Source: Streptomyces sp. CB02056 (lineage in GTDB: Bacteria; Actinomycetota; Actinomycetes; Streptomycetales; Streptomycetaceae). Taken from it: a stretch of DNA of 64,000 nucleotides. The stretch lies in the NCBI RefSeq assembly GCF_001905545.1, contig NZ_LIPD01000020.1, positions 1 to 64,000 on the forward strand, read 5' to 3'. The notes below the pieces were generated by a model. That model was given only the letters and a program-made list of their open reading frames with translations. It ran no database searches and was not told the DNA's origin. Positions within the stretch are counted from its first letter, which is position 1. Each line of letters opens with the position of its first letter. Shown piece after piece: positions 49,357 to 59,178 of this stretch. Made by a program: the position numbers and the translations under genes.

Positions 49357-50439
49357 ATGCGACGGGACGGACGAATGGCGAACTCCCTGCTCGCGGTGGT
49401 GAGCCGGGACTGGATCGGGGCGCCGGTCGCGCTGGCGGTGGCGGCGGCGGGCGGCGGCCTCCTCGCGGTGGGGGCGGCCTGGGCGGTGGTGCTCGCTGGC
49501 CTGGCGCTGGCCGTCGGGGTTGTGCTGGCGGCCGGGGCCGTTCGGCATCTGGTGCTGGTGGCCCGGGAGGCGCGGGCGCACCCGCCGCCGGGGCGGTTGG
49601 TGGACGTGGGCGGTCATCGGATGCACGTCCTCGCCGAGGGGCGGGCCGGGGCGGGGCCGACGGTGGTCTGGATGCCCGGCGGGCACGCCCCCGGCGAGGA
49701 CCTCCGGGAACTGCACATGATGCTGTCGGCCCAGGCCCGGTCGGTGCTGGTCGACCGCCCGGGGACGGGCTGGAGCGACGTCGGGCCGTTCCCCCGGACG
49801 ACGGCGGCCGAGGCGGCGGAGCTGCCGGCGGCGCTGGAGGCGGCGGGGGAGCGGGCACCCTTCGTGTTCGTCGGCCACTCCTTCGGCGGGCTGCTGGTCG
49901 CGAACGTGGCCAGGCGCCGGCCGGACCTGGTGGCGGGGCTCGTCCTGCTGGACCCGACCCCCCTGGAGGTCATCGCCTTCGCGCCGCCCAACGGGCAGCT
50001 CGCGGCGCTGCGCCGGGGCGTCCTGCTGGCGGCGGTGCGACAGCTGTTCGGCGCGCACCGGGGCCCCGGCGGCCGGACCGGGCCGTGCTGCGCCGCCGCG
50101 TCGATCTTCGCCGAGCTGTCGCCGTCCGGGCTGGCACAGGTGGGCTGGGACACCGTGGTGTACGACGGGGACCTCGGGGACCTGCCGCTGGTGCTGGTGG
50201 TACCGCGGGACCTGATCGGCGGCGAGGCGGTGCTGGCCGGTGCCAGGGACGTGGTCGAGGCCGAGCGGATCAGCCGCTTCTACCTCCGCAGCCGGGTCCG
50301 CTACCTGGCGGCGTCGACGGCGTCGAGGCTGGTGTACACACCGGCGGGGACGGGCCACGACTTCCCGCACGAGGCGCCCGAGTTCGTGGTCGGCGTGGTC
50401 GGGGACCTGGTGCGCGAGCTGCCCCCGATCAGCCCATGA
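49357..50439 (+). CDS. Membrane-anchored alpha/beta hydrolase
   Basis: The 360-residue protein starts with two hydrophobic helices (ALAVAAAGGGLLAVGAAWAVVLAGLALAVGVVLAAG) and then an alpha/beta hydrolase domain with GGHAPGED, a VDRPGTGWSD strand, VFVGHSFGGLLVA (nucleophile Ser) and a final GTGHDFPHEAP (His). The substrate is unknown. I chose the ATG at 49357, just after GGAGGG; the ATG at 49375 is an alternative. The last codons overlap the 3' end of the convergent FAD oxidoreductase gene by 11 bases. Confidence 0.82.
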   Translation: MRRDGRMANSLLAVVSRDWIGAPVALAVAAAGGGLLAVGAAWAVVLAGLALAVGVVLAAGAVRHLVLVAREARAHPPPGRLVDVGGHRMHVLAEGRAGAGPTVVWMPGGHAPGEDLRELHMMLSAQARSVLVDRPGTGWSDVGPFPRTTAAEAAELPAALEAAGERAPFVFVGHSFGGLLVANVARRRPDLVAGLVLLDPTPLEVIAFAPPNGQLAALRRGVLLAAVRQLFGAHRGPGGRTGPCCAAASIFAELSPSGLAQVGWDTVVYDGDLGDLPLVLVVPRDLIGGEAVLAGARDVVEAERISRFYLRSRVRYLAASTASRLVYTPAGTGHDFPHEAPEFVVGVVGDLVRELPPISP

Positions 50440-51733
50440 CCGTCCGCGCGGAGTCCGTCCGGACCGGGCGGCGACGGGAGAAGGCGCCCAGGTCGACCAC
50501 GGTGCCGGTGTGGTCGCAGCGGAAGTGCACCGGGTCGCCGTCGTGGTCGTGCCCGGCCTCGACCCGGTCGATCAGGGTGGCGAGGTAGCGGCCCACCAGC
50601 GGGGCGTTCTTGAACTGGTTGCCGCTGGTGCCCATCGCGACGTAGTAGCCGTCGAGGGCGGTGCGGTCGTAGATCGGGGTCCAGTCGTCGGCGACGTCGT
50701 ACACGCCCGCCGCGCCGAGGGGCCGGTTGGGGACCCGGAGCGCCGGGAACCGGCGTGCCGCCCGGGTCACCTGGGTGCGGAAGCGCCGGGCGGTGGGGCG
50801 GGGATCGGCCCCGTCCGGGTCGTCGATCCACTCGTGCGGGTCGCAGTCCGGCTCGGTCCCGCCGACCAGGAGCTGCCCGCCGGGGGCCGTGCGGACGTAG
50901 GTGCCGACGTCGAGGTCGGCGACCAGGGGGAAGGGGTCGGCGGTCCGGACGTCCGGTGCGGGGACCTGGTGGACCTCCTCGCGCAGCGGACGCACACCGA
51001 TCGTGAAGTCGTCGCCGACGCCCGCCAGCCGGTTGAGGCCGCCCGACCACGGGCCGGCGGCGTTGACCACGACCGGTGCGGCGATCCGCGAGCCGTCGGC
51101 CAGGCGGACGCCCGTGACCCGGTCCGCGTGCCGGTCGACGGCCACCACGGTGTGGTGGAGGAGGAGTCGGGCGCCCAGCCCGATCGCGGCGTCGGCGAGG
51201 TTCAGGGCGGCGAGCCGGGGGTCGTCGACGTACCCGGCGTCCGGCGTGAACAGGGCGCCGAGTTCGCCGGACGGGTCGGCGAAGAAGGCGTCGTCGTCCA
51301 CCGGCTTCGGCGGCCAGTACCGTCCGGGGTCGATCCCGGGAAGGCGCTCGCGCAGCGTCGGGGCGTCCCACCGCTCGTACGGGACGCCGGCGCGCTCGAA
51401 CAGGGCGGCGGTCTCGGAGGGTTCGACCTCGGGGGAGTCGAGCAGCACGGCGCCGGTGCGGTGGAAGGCGGCGAGCGGGCGGGGGCCGGTGAGCCGCAGG
51501 TGGTCGGGCCAGGACGTCCAGAGGTGCTGCGCCTCCCAGGCGGTGGCGACGCTCGCGAAGGTGGAGTAGTTGAAGCGGATGATCGCGCTGGAGGCGCTGG
51601 TGGACCCGTGGCCGACGGCGCCCGCCTTGTCCACGACGACCACCTGCCGCCCGGCGCGCGCGAGTTCGAGGGCGACGGCGGCGCCGATCACCCCGGCTCC
51701 GACGACCACGGCGTCCGGTCGAGCGTCGGTCAT
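50429..51733 (-). CDS. FAD-dependent oxidoreductase (DAO family)
   Basis: The 434-residue protein has the dinucleotide motif VVVGAGVIGAAVALELARAGRQVVVVDK, the GSTSASSAI segment typical of sarcosine/D-amino acid oxidase-type enzymes and a C-terminal YVAMGTSGNQFKNAPLVG FAD loop. Members oxidise amino acids or N-methyl amines. The ATG overlaps the stop of the OppF-like ATPase gene (ATGA), so it is the last gene of the importer operon; it probably oxidises whatever amine or amino acid the importer brings in. The substrate is not evident. Confidence 0.87.
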   Translation of the reverse strand: MTDARPDAVVVGAGVIGAAVALELARAGRQVVVVDKAGAVGHGSTSASSAIIRFNYSTFASVATAWEAQHLWTSWPDHLRLTGPRPLAAFHRTGAVLLDSPEVEPSETAALFERAGVPYERWDAPTLRERLPGIDPGRYWPPKPVDDDAFFADPSGELGALFTPDAGYVDDPRLAALNLADAAIGLGARLLLHHTVVAVDRHADRVTGVRLADGSRIAAPVVVNAAGPWSGGLNRLAGVGDDFTIGVRPLREEVHQVPAPDVRTADPFPLVADLDVGTYVRTAPGGQLLVGGTEPDCDPHEWIDDPDGADPRPTARRFRTQVTRAARRFPALRVPNRPLGAAGVYDVADDWTPIYDRTALDGYYVAMGTSGNQFKNAPLVGRYLATLIDRVEAGHDHDGDPVHFRCDHTGTVVDLGAFSRRRPVRTDSARTVMG

Positions 51734-52521
51734 GGCGGCCCCTCCCCGGGCGGCGGCGTGCGCAGGCTCGGCACGGCGGCGAGTAGCGTCCGAGTGTACG
51801 GGTGCCGCGGGGCGCGCAGGAGGGTTCCGGTGGGGGCGGTCTCGACGATCCGGCCGTGCCGCATGACCGCCACCGCGTCGGAGACGTGGCAGACCGCCGG
51901 CAGGTTGTGGCCGATGAACAGCATGGACAGGCCGAGGCGTTGCTGGAGTTCCCGGATCGTGTTGAGGACGGAGGCCTGCACCGAGACGTCGAGCGACGAG
52001 GTGATCTCGTCGGCGATCAGCAGGCCGGGTTCGACGGCCAGGGCGCGGGCGATGGCGACCCGTTGGCGCTGCCCGCCGGAGAGCCGGCGCGGCAGCCGGT
52101 CGGCGAGCCGCGGGTCCAGGCCGACGAGGCCGAGCAGTTCGGCGACGCGTTCGGCGCGTGCGGGCCGGTCGAGCCGGCGGAAGACGGTGGCCGCTTCGAC
52201 GAGCGTCTGGCGGACCGTCATCCGCGGGTCGAGCGCGGTGTCCGGGTCCTGGAGGACGACCTGGACCAGGCGGCCGAGCCGGCGGCGGTCGCGGACGGTG
52301 CGGGTGCGGGCCTCCCGGCCGTCGAGCAGGACCCGGCCGGCGTGCACGGGGGTGAGGCCGACGATCGCGCGGGCCAGGCTCGACTTGCCGGAGCCGGACT
52401 CGCCCACGAGCCCGAGCGTCGTACCGGACGGGACCTCCAGCGAGACGCCGTCCACGGCGGTGACCGGGCCGCGCGGGCCGGGGTGGCGGACGGTGAGGCC
52501 GGTCACCTGGAGTTCGGTCAT
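51730..52521 (-). CDS. Peptide/nickel-type ABC transporter ATPase (OppF/DppF-like)
   Basis: The 263-residue ATPase has Walker A GESGSGKSS, Q-loop VVLQDPDTALDPRM, signature LSGGQRQRVAIARAL and Walker B LLIADEITSSLD. The C-terminal PRHPYTRTLLAAVPSL segment is typical of the Opp/Dpp family; the Cys-rich iron-sulfur-like tail seen in many OppF proteins is absent here but present in the partner. The ATG at 52521 overlaps the upstream stop (ATGA). It powers import with the ATPase half of the adjacent fusion protein. Confidence 0.9.
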   Translation of the reverse strand: MTELQVTGLTVRHPGPRGPVTAVDGVSLEVPSGTTLGLVGESGSGKSSLARAIVGLTPVHAGRVLLDGREARTRTVRDRRRLGRLVQVVLQDPDTALDPRMTVRQTLVEAATVFRRLDRPARAERVAELLGLVGLDPRLADRLPRRLSGGQRQRVAIARALAVEPGLLIADEITSSLDVSVQASVLNTIRELQQRLGLSMLFIGHNLPAVCHVSDAVAVMRHGRIVETAPTGTLLRAPRHPYTRTLLAAVPSLRTPPPGEGPP

Positions 52522-54383
52522 GACGCGGCCACCGTCTCCGGGTCCGCCGCCACCGGTACCGGGGACCAGCACGCGACCCGGTGGCCGGCGTCGAGGTCCT
52601 CCAGCGGCGGGGCCTGCTCGGCGCAGTGGTCCCGGCGGCGCGGGCAGCGGGGCTCGAACGCGCACCCCGGGGCGGGCACCAGCGGGTCGGGCGGTGCGCC
52701 GTCGACGGTCCGCAGCGGCCGGTCGCGGTCGGCGGTGAGCTCCGGGACCGAGGCGACCAGGGCCCGGGTGTAGGGGTGCCGGGCGCCGTCGGCGAGGCGG
52801 TCGGCGGGCAGGGCCTCGACGATGGTGCCCGCGTACATCACCAGGACGCGTTCGCAGAACTCCCCGACGAGCGCGACGTCGTGGCTGATGAACAGGATCG
52901 CAGCGCCGGTGTCCCGCCGGATCTCGGACAGCAGCCCGGTGATCTGCCGCTGCACGGTGACGTCGAGCGCGGTGGTCGGCTCGTCGGCGATGATCAGGCC
53001 CGGACGCACCATCAGCCCGGAGGCGATCATCACGCGCTGGCGCTGGCCGCCGGAGAGCTGGTGGGGGCGGGAGCGCAGCAGCGCCGGGGGGAGGGCGACC
53101 CGGCGCAGCGCGTCGGCGGCCTCCGCGGCGGCCCTGGCGCGGCTCGCGCCCCGGTGGGCCCGGACGGTCTCGGTGAGCTGGGTGGCGATCCGCAGGGACG
53201 GGTTGAGCGCCGAGGCCGGGTTCTGGAAGATCACCGCCAGGCCCGTCGCGAGGTGCCGGTCCCGTTCCTTCGGGGGCAGGGCGGCGAGGTCGGCCCCGAG
53301 CAGCCGCAGGGTGCGCCGGGGTGCCCGGGCACCGTACGGCAGCAGGTCGGCGATGGCGAGCGCGGTGAGCGACTTGCCCGACCCCGACTCGCCGACGAGC
53401 CCGACGGTCTCGCCCGGCCGCAGGGCGAGGCTGACTCCGCGCACCGGCCGGATCACGCCGTCAGGGGTGGGGAGTTCGACGTGGAGGTCCTCGACCTGGA
53501 GCACCAGGCCGTCCTCGGCGGGGCCGCTCGCGGCGGGCGTCGGTACGGGCGTGCGCGGCGCCGGGCCGCGCCGGGCGACGCTCCCGGCCAGGACCTCGCC
53601 GAGCAGTTGGAAGGTCAGGGCCGCGTAGAGGATGGCCAGACCGGGTGCGAGGGCGGGCAGCGGCTCGGCGTAGACGCGGTCGAGCCCCTGGTTGAGCAGC
53701 TGCCCCCAGTCGTAGCCGGGTGGTTGGACGCCCAGGCCGAGGAAGCTCAGCCCGGAGAGGGCGACCAGGGAGGTCCCCGCCGCCGTGGTGGTGGCCAGGA
53801 GCAGCGGCTCGGCGATGTTGGGCAGGACGTGCCGCCAGAGCAGCCGCAGGCGGCGCAGGCCGAGGACCCGGGCCGCGGCCAGGTGGTCGGTGCCCGCCAC
53901 CCCGGCGGCGAGGGTCTGGGCGAGCCGGGCGAAGCCGGGGACGCCCGCGGCCGCGAGGGCCAGCATCGCCCCGGCGGCGCCCGCGCCGAACACGACCGCG
54001 AGGAACATCGCGACCAGGAGCGCCGGGAAGGCGAGCAGGAGGTTGACCAGTCCGGCGGTCAGCCGGCGGGCGCGCCGGCCGAGCACGGCGGTGGCGGCCC
54101 CGAGCAGGACCCCCGCGCTCGCGCCGAGCAGGACGGCCGCCAGCGCGAGCAGCAGGGAGGGCCGGGTGGCCGCCAGGACCCGGGCGAGCAGGTCCCGGCC
54201 GAGGTTGTCGGTGCCGAACGGGTGCCCCGCGGACGGCCCCTGGAGCACCGCCGAGGGGTCCGGGCGCTCGGCCGCCGCGCCCCAGACCAGCGGTCCGGCC
54301 AGCGCGAGCAGGACGAGCGAGGCCAGCATGACGGCGGTGACCCAGGCCATGGGCGAGCGCCGGAGGCCGGACGGAAGGCTCAT
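52518..54383 (-). CDS. Fused permease-ATPase of a peptide-type importer (DppC-DppD fusion)
   Basis: The 621-residue protein joins a DppC-like permease (about residues 1-275, with GHPFGTDNLGRDLLARVL and the loop HLAAARVLGLRRLRLLWRHVLPN) to a DppD-like ATPase (about 295-600, Walker A GESGSGKSL, signature LSGGQRQRVMIAS, Walker B LIIADEPTTALD). It ends with the CAFEPRCPRRRDHC cysteine motif. Fusion of these two subunits is known in actinobacteria. I start it at the ATG at 54383, eight bases after GGGAG; a GTG at 54389 overlaps the upstream stop but lies too close to that site. Confidence 0.9.
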   Translation of the reverse strand: MSLPSGLRRSPMAWVTAVMLASLVLLALAGPLVWGAAAERPDPSAVLQGPSAGHPFGTDNLGRDLLARVLAATRPSLLLALAAVLLGASAGVLLGAATAVLGRRARRLTAGLVNLLLAFPALLVAMFLAVVFGAGAAGAMLALAAAGVPGFARLAQTLAAGVAGTDHLAAARVLGLRRLRLLWRHVLPNIAEPLLLATTTAAGTSLVALSGLSFLGLGVQPPGYDWGQLLNQGLDRVYAEPLPALAPGLAILYAALTFQLLGEVLAGSVARRGPAPRTPVPTPAASGPAEDGLVLQVEDLHVELPTPDGVIRPVRGVSLALRPGETVGLVGESGSGKSLTALAIADLLPYGARAPRRTLRLLGADLAALPPKERDRHLATGLAVIFQNPASALNPSLRIATQLTETVRAHRGASRARAAAEAADALRRVALPPALLRSRPHQLSGGQRQRVMIASGLMVRPGLIIADEPTTALDVTVQRQITGLLSEIRRDTGAAILFISHDVALVGEFCERVLVMYAGTIVEALPADRLADGARHPYTRALVASVPELTADRDRPLRTVDGAPPDPLVPAPGCAFEPRCPRRRDHCAEQAPPLEDLDAGHRVACWSPVPVAADPETVAAS

Positions 54384-54385
54384 GG

Positions 54386-55354
54386 TCACATCTCCCTGAT
54401 CGCCGAGCGGGGGTCGAGCACGGCGAGCAGCACGTCGACCAGGAGGCCGGCGAGCAGCACGGTGGTGCCCAGCACCAGCACCATCGCCTGGACCACCGGG
54501 TAGTCCTGGGCGACCACGGACTGCGCCAGGGCGGAGCCGATGCCGGGCCAGGCGAAGACCTTCTCGACCAGCACGGTGCCGGCGATCAGGCCGGGCAGCA
54601 GGCTCCCGGCGACGGTGAGCGCGGCGGTGGCCGTGTTCGGTGCCGCGTGCCGCAGGTAGTACCGCGCGGGGGACAGCCGTTTGCTCCGGGCGGTGCGCAG
54701 GTAGTCCTCGTCCAGCACCTTCAACGCCTCCACCCGGACGATGCGCAGCAGGACGGCGGTGGGCGCGAGGGAGAGGGCGAGGACCGGCAGGACGAAGGAC
54801 TCGACGCCCGCCGCACCGGCCACCGGGAGGAGTTGGAGGCCGACGGCCAGCAGCGCGGTGAGTCCGGCGGCCAGGACGAAGTCCGGGACCCCGGTCAGGC
54901 CGGCGGTGACGGCGGTGAACGCCAGCTCGGTGCGCGGGCGGCGGCCGTCGCGGGTGCGGACGGCGGCGAGCAGGCCGCCGGGCAGGGCGACGGCGAGGGT
55001 GGCCAGGAAGGCCAGCCCGGCGATCTCCAGGGTGGCGGGCAGCCGGGTGCGGACCAGCTCCGCGACCGGTGTCCCGGTGGTCAGCGAGGTGCCGAGGTCG
55101 CCGTGCAGGAGGCCGCCGAGGTAGTGCCGGTACTGGGACAGGAACGGCGCGTCGAGCCCGAGGCTGTGTCTGCGGGCGGCGACCAGGGCGGGGGCGGCGT
55201 CGACGCCGAGCGCGGCGCGGACCGGGTCGCCGGGGACGAAGCGGATCATCGCGAACGAGGCGGTGAGGACGACCGCGAGGGAGAGGAGCAGCCGGACGGT
55301 GCGGCGGCCGAGGAACACGGTCCAGGGGTGCCGCAGCAGTCGGGGTACGGACAT
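54386..55354 (-). CDS. Peptide-type ABC transporter permease (DppB-like)
   Basis: The 322-residue membrane protein has the DppB/OppB layout: an N-terminal helix (LLLSLAVVLTASFAMIRFVPGDPVRAALG), a loop with HSLGLDAPFLSQYRHYLGGLLHGDLG, then helices with the cytoplasmic motif EDYLRTARSKRLSPARYYLRHAAPN. It forms the pore with the DppC part of the fusion protein. The gene starts 11 bases after the binding-protein stop. Confidence 0.9.
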   Translation of the reverse strand: MSVPRLLRHPWTVFLGRRTVRLLLSLAVVLTASFAMIRFVPGDPVRAALGVDAAPALVAARRHSLGLDAPFLSQYRHYLGGLLHGDLGTSLTTGTPVAELVRTRLPATLEIAGLAFLATLAVALPGGLLAAVRTRDGRRPRTELAFTAVTAGLTGVPDFVLAAGLTALLAVGLQLLPVAGAAGVESFVLPVLALSLAPTAVLLRIVRVEALKVLDEDYLRTARSKRLSPARYYLRHAAPNTATAALTVAGSLLPGLIAGTVLVEKVFAWPGIGSALAQSVVAQDYPVVQAMVLVLGTTVLLAGLLVDVLLAVLDPRSAIREM

Positions 55355-55365
55355 GGTGGCCCCGG

Positions 55366-56949
55366 TCACTGGTGGAGGCGGATGCTGGTGGGGACGAGCT
55401 GGCCGCCGAAGGTGGTGGCGAAGGTGGTGCGGTGGCCGTACACGCCGCTCCGGCCGTCGGCGATCGGCAGGGCGTCGGCCGCGCGGAAGAGCGCGGCGGC
55501 GGCCCGGTTCCAGGTGCCGCAGCCCGTCGTGTCGGTCTCCCGGAGGGCCTGAGCGACCAGGGCGTCGTACTCGGGGTTGCGCACGCCCGCGAAGTTGAGG
55601 CCCTGGGCGGGGGTGGGGCCGGAGAAGAAGGGGATGAAGCCGACCGGCAGGGCGAAGCCCGGCGAGGTGCCGACCACCACGTCGAAGTCGGCGCTCTGGT
55701 ACATGGCGTTGACGAGGGCGGGCAGGCTCTCGCTGACCAGGTCGACCCGCGCGCCGAGCGCCGTCCACTGCCGGGCCATCAGCTCGGCGACGGAGGTGAG
55801 GGTCGGGCCGAGGTCGGGGCTGGTGATCAGGCGGAGCCGCAGCGCCTGGCCGTCCTTGGTGAGCGGGCCGCCGGGGGAGCGGGTCCAGCCGGCCACGCGC
55901 AGGGCCTCGGCGCCGTCCTGGGCGGGCAGGTTGGCGTCGGCGAGGTCGGCGTGGCAGACGCCGCCCTCGGCCCCGAAGTCGGTGGCGGGGCGGCCGGTGC
56001 CGCCGACCGCGACGTTGGCGAGCCCTTGGCGGTCGAGGGCGGAGACCAGGGCGCGGCGCAGCGCCGGGTTGGCGAGGGCCCGGCCGGGGCGCTGGTTGAA
56101 GAAGGTCAGCCCGACCACGGTGGCCACGTCGGTGACGGCCAGGCCGTGGCCGGTGAGCCGGCCGCGGTCGGGACCGTTCACGTTCGCGATGTCGACGCCC
56201 CCGGTGAGCAGCAGGTTCGCCGCCGTGGAGGCCTGGGGGACGACGGAGATGACGATGCGCGCGGGGAGGCCGGGCTCCGCGGTGCTCGCCCCGGCGGGGC
56301 CCCAGGTGTAGCCGTCGCGGACGGTGAACTCGTACGGGCCGCCGGGGGTGTAGCGGGTGAGCACGTAGGGGCCGGTGCCCTGGGTGGTGCGGTCCAGCGA
56401 CCGGGGGTGGTCGAGGCCGGCCGGGCAGACGATCGGCAGCAGGCCGATGCTGCGGGTGAGGAACGGGAAGGGGGCGGTGGTGGTCGCCGACACCGTGCCG
56501 GTCGCGTCGTCGGCGGTGGCGGTGAACGGCACGTTCGGCAGGACGGTCTGGGCGCCGGCGAGCTGGTTGGCCGGGTCGCCCGCGTAGCTGAGGGACCGGG
56601 CGACGGCGGAGGCGGTGAGGGGTGTGCCGTCGGAGCAGGTGACGCCCGGGCGGAGGGTGAAGTCGGCGGTGGTGGCGGTGGCCTGCCAGGACGTGGCCAG
56701 GCCGGTGACCAGGGTGCCGTCGGGGGCGACGTTCACCAGGGAGTCGTAGGCGTAGCGGGCCTGGGAGGCACCGAAGGTGGAGTACGGGTCGAAGCTCGGG
56801 GTCTCGCCGGCCGCCGCGATCCGGACGGTCCCGCGGTCCACCAGGGGGGTGCTCGTCGAGGACGTGGCAGCGCTGCCGCAGCCGCTGAGCGCGAGGGCGG
56901 CAGCGGTCAGGGTGGCCGCGAGGGCGGCCGGCGGGGGGCGACGGAGCAT
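55366..56949 (-). CDS. Peptide/opine-type ABC transporter substrate-binding lipoprotein
   Basis: The 527-residue family 5 binding protein has a lipoprotein signal with LSGC (Cys24), then TPSFDPYSTFGASQARYAYDSLVNV, which matches the conserved opening of DppA/OppA proteins, and TGPYVLTRYTPGGPYEF further on. It would bind a peptide or similar solute outside the membrane. It is the first gene of the importer operon, and the 225-base gap to the divergent DUF885 gene should hold the promoter. Confidence 0.9.
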   Translation of the reverse strand: MLRRPPPAALAATLTAAALALSGCGSAATSSTSTPLVDRGTVRIAAAGETPSFDPYSTFGASQARYAYDSLVNVAPDGTLVTGLATSWQATATTADFTLRPGVTCSDGTPLTASAVARSLSYAGDPANQLAGAQTVLPNVPFTATADDATGTVSATTTAPFPFLTRSIGLLPIVCPAGLDHPRSLDRTTQGTGPYVLTRYTPGGPYEFTVRDGYTWGPAGASTAEPGLPARIVISVVPQASTAANLLLTGGVDIANVNGPDRGRLTGHGLAVTDVATVVGLTFFNQRPGRALANPALRRALVSALDRQGLANVAVGGTGRPATDFGAEGGVCHADLADANLPAQDGAEALRVAGWTRSPGGPLTKDGQALRLRLITSPDLGPTLTSVAELMARQWTALGARVDLVSESLPALVNAMYQSADFDVVVGTSPGFALPVGFIPFFSGPTPAQGLNFAGVRNPEYDALVAQALRETDTTGCGTWNRAAAALFRAADALPIADGRSGVYGHRTTFATTFGGQLVPTSIRLHQ

Positions 56950-57174
56950 GGCGTCATGGTGCCACCGGGCCTTGGCGATGGCGAGTCAACTCACCTGGGG
57001 GAAAGGCGTGTTCGATTCAAGGGGCGCAGTGCTCCCGCCTTGTGGGGAGCGGTGGGCGCCGGGGCGCGGGGCTCGGCGGCGGAGTGCCCCTGGTTCACTC
57101 TTTCGAGGGGTGTCGGGGCCTGTAGGCCGTCGGCCGGGTGACCTGGCGGTCCGTCGTCGCCACACTGTGTCGAC

Positions 57175-58875
57175 ATGACGACGAACGAGCCGGGCCGTGA
57201 GGTCGGCCACCTGGCGGACCGCTACTGGGAGTTCCTGCTGGAGCGGGAGCCGTTGCTGCGGGTCCGCCAGGGGCTCCCGGTCGAGGCGCTGCCGGGGGCG
57301 TCGCTCGCCGAGTCCGCGGAGCGGGAGCGGTTCGCGGCCGGCGTGCTGGAGCGGATGCGGCCGCTCGACGGCGCGGAGCTGTCCGGTGCCGATGCCGACA
57401 CCGCGGCCGTCCTCGTGGCGCTGGCGGAACAGGAGTTGCGCGTCCACCGGTGGTACTGGCTGACGCCCGCCGCCACGCCGTACCGGCTCTTCCCGCTGTC
57501 GCTGTACGTCGATGCCGTCCTGGGCGCCTTCCGCTTCGCCGAACCAGCCGACGGTGAACGGTACGTGGCGCTGGTGCACGACCTCGCGCGGGTGGTCGGC
57601 TCGATCGGTGACAAGGTGGCCGGCCAGGCCGCGCGCGGCTTCCGGGTGCCGGCGCCGGCCCTGGCCGGGGTGCGGGCCACGGTCGAGGGCCTGCGGTCCT
57701 CCGCCGGGCGTCGGGTCACGGTGGCGGACGACCGGCTCGGTGGGCTCGGGCCGGCCGGGCGCGGACGCCTCCGGGACGGTGTCCGGCGGCTGGTGGAGGC
57801 GGAGTTGGCGCCGGCCTTCGACCGGCTGCTCGGGTGCGTCGACGACCCGGCGTACCCGGGAGGGGCGCCGCGGGACGTCGGGTGGGCGCACTACGAGGGC
57901 GGCGAGGAGGCCTACCGGGACTTCGTCCGGACCCACACCGGGAGCGACACCGGGCCCGAGCGGCTGCACGAGCTCGGCCGCGACCAGTGCCGCGAACTGG
58001 CCGAGCGGATGCGGGAGGTGCGCGAGGCCCTCGGCTTCCACGGCACCGAGGCCGGGTTCCACGAGCGGCTGCGGACCGAGTCCCGGTTGTACGCCCGGAC
58101 GCCCGAGGAGGTCGAGGCCCGGTTCCGCGGCCACCTCGACCGGCTGGAGCCGCGGCTGCCGCAGTGGTTCGCCACCTTGCCGACCGCCCCGTACGGGCTG
58201 GCCCGGTTGGATCCGGCGCTGGAGCCGGGGATGACCTTCGGGTACTACGAGGCCCCGACCGCGGCCAGTGCGGTCGGGCGCTACCGCTACAACGGCTCGG
58301 ACCTGGACCGGCGGTCCCTGATCGGCTCGGCCTCCCTGATCTACCACGAGCTGGCGCCCGGGCACCACTTCCACCTCGCCCGGCAGGCGGAGGACGCCGC
58401 GCTGCCGCGACTGCGCCGCGAGGCGGCGGAGTTCGGCGCGTTCAACGAGGGCTGGGCCGAGTACGCGGCGGGGCTCGGCTGGGAGATGGGCCTCTACGAG
58501 GACCCGTGGGACGCGTACGGGCGTCTCGCGCAGGAGCGGTTCACCGCGCAGCGGCTGGTCGTCGACACCGGGCTCAACCTCGGGACGATGGACCTGGCGG
58601 GGGCGCGGGACTTCATGCGCGCCAACTCCACGGAGGAGGACGGCCAGATCGCCTCGGACCTGTTGCGGTACTCGACGGATCTGCCGGGGCAGGCGCTCTC
58701 CTACCGCGCGGGCTACCTGGAGTTCGTCCGGCTGCGGGCGGAGGCGGAGGCCGGCCGGGGTGCCGGGTTCGACGTGCGGGCCTTCCACGAGGCGGTGCTG
58801 GGAGGTGGCGCGCTGCCGTTCCCCGCCCTGCGCCGGCGGGTCACGCGGGAGCTGAAGGTCGTAGCCGATCAATAA
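57175..58875 (+). CDS. DUF885-family putative metallopeptidase-like protein
   Basis: The 566-residue protein is mostly helical and has the DUF885 hallmarks: SLIYHELAPGHHFHLARQ, a HExxPGHH zinc-site pattern near residues 390-396, followed by FNEGWAEYAAGLGWEMGLY with a conserved Glu as likely third ligand. The domain is related to zinc metallopeptidases, but the reactions of this family are largely uncharacterised. It has no signal peptide. It lies beside an importer for peptide-like solutes, so it may process the imported substrate, though it is transcribed in the opposite direction. Confidence 0.83.
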   Translation: MTTNEPGREVGHLADRYWEFLLEREPLLRVRQGLPVEALPGASLAESAERERFAAGVLERMRPLDGAELSGADADTAAVLVALAEQELRVHRWYWLTPAATPYRLFPLSLYVDAVLGAFRFAEPADGERYVALVHDLARVVGSIGDKVAGQAARGFRVPAPALAGVRATVEGLRSSAGRRVTVADDRLGGLGPAGRGRLRDGVRRLVEAELAPAFDRLLGCVDDPAYPGGAPRDVGWAHYEGGEEAYRDFVRTHTGSDTGPERLHELGRDQCRELAERMREVREALGFHGTEAGFHERLRTESRLYARTPEEVEARFRGHLDRLEPRLPQWFATLPTAPYGLARLDPALEPGMTFGYYEAPTAASAVGRYRYNGSDLDRRSLIGSASLIYHELAPGHHFHLARQAEDAALPRLRREAAEFGAFNEGWAEYAAGLGWEMGLYEDPWDAYGRLAQERFTAQRLVVDTGLNLGTMDLAGARDFMRANSTEEDGQIASDLLRYSTDLPGQALSYRAGYLEFVRLRAEAEAGRGAGFDVRAFHEAVLGGGALPFPALRRRVTRELKVVADQ

Positions 58876-59178
58876 ATATTACTATCTGACAAATTGCTTG
58901 GCGTACATACAAGCGATCGTTCTGGGTTATGTTCAGATTGCACTCGCACGAGTGAATCCCCTTGGGAGCATTTGGTTTTGGTGAGCTCGACTCGACTACG
59001 GTGACGGAGGATCGGGCGGTGGACCCCATCGGCGAGGAGTTTCGGTTCCGCGGGAAATCCGCGAGGGGAACCGGTCATCCCGCGAGGCGGGTACGTCCGT
59101 CCGTTCTGCTGTGTGCGCTCCGGAGTCCGAAGCGCCCGGATCCCCTGTCATCCGTCTGCGTAGAGAGATGGGAACACC
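58876..59178. promoter_or_regulatory. AT-rich promoter region with a 14-base palindrome
   Basis: This 303-base gap has an unusually AT-rich start (58873-58940). A palindrome, CACTCG-CA-CGAGTG, lies at 58941-58954 and could be an operator for the downstream DUF5132/exporter genes. No gene was found in it. Confidence 0.45.

Noticed and set aside
58941..58954. CIRCE-type heat-shock operator
   Set aside because: The palindrome contains the CACTC/GAGTG halves, but the spacer is far shorter than the nine bases of CIRCE and the outer bases do not match.
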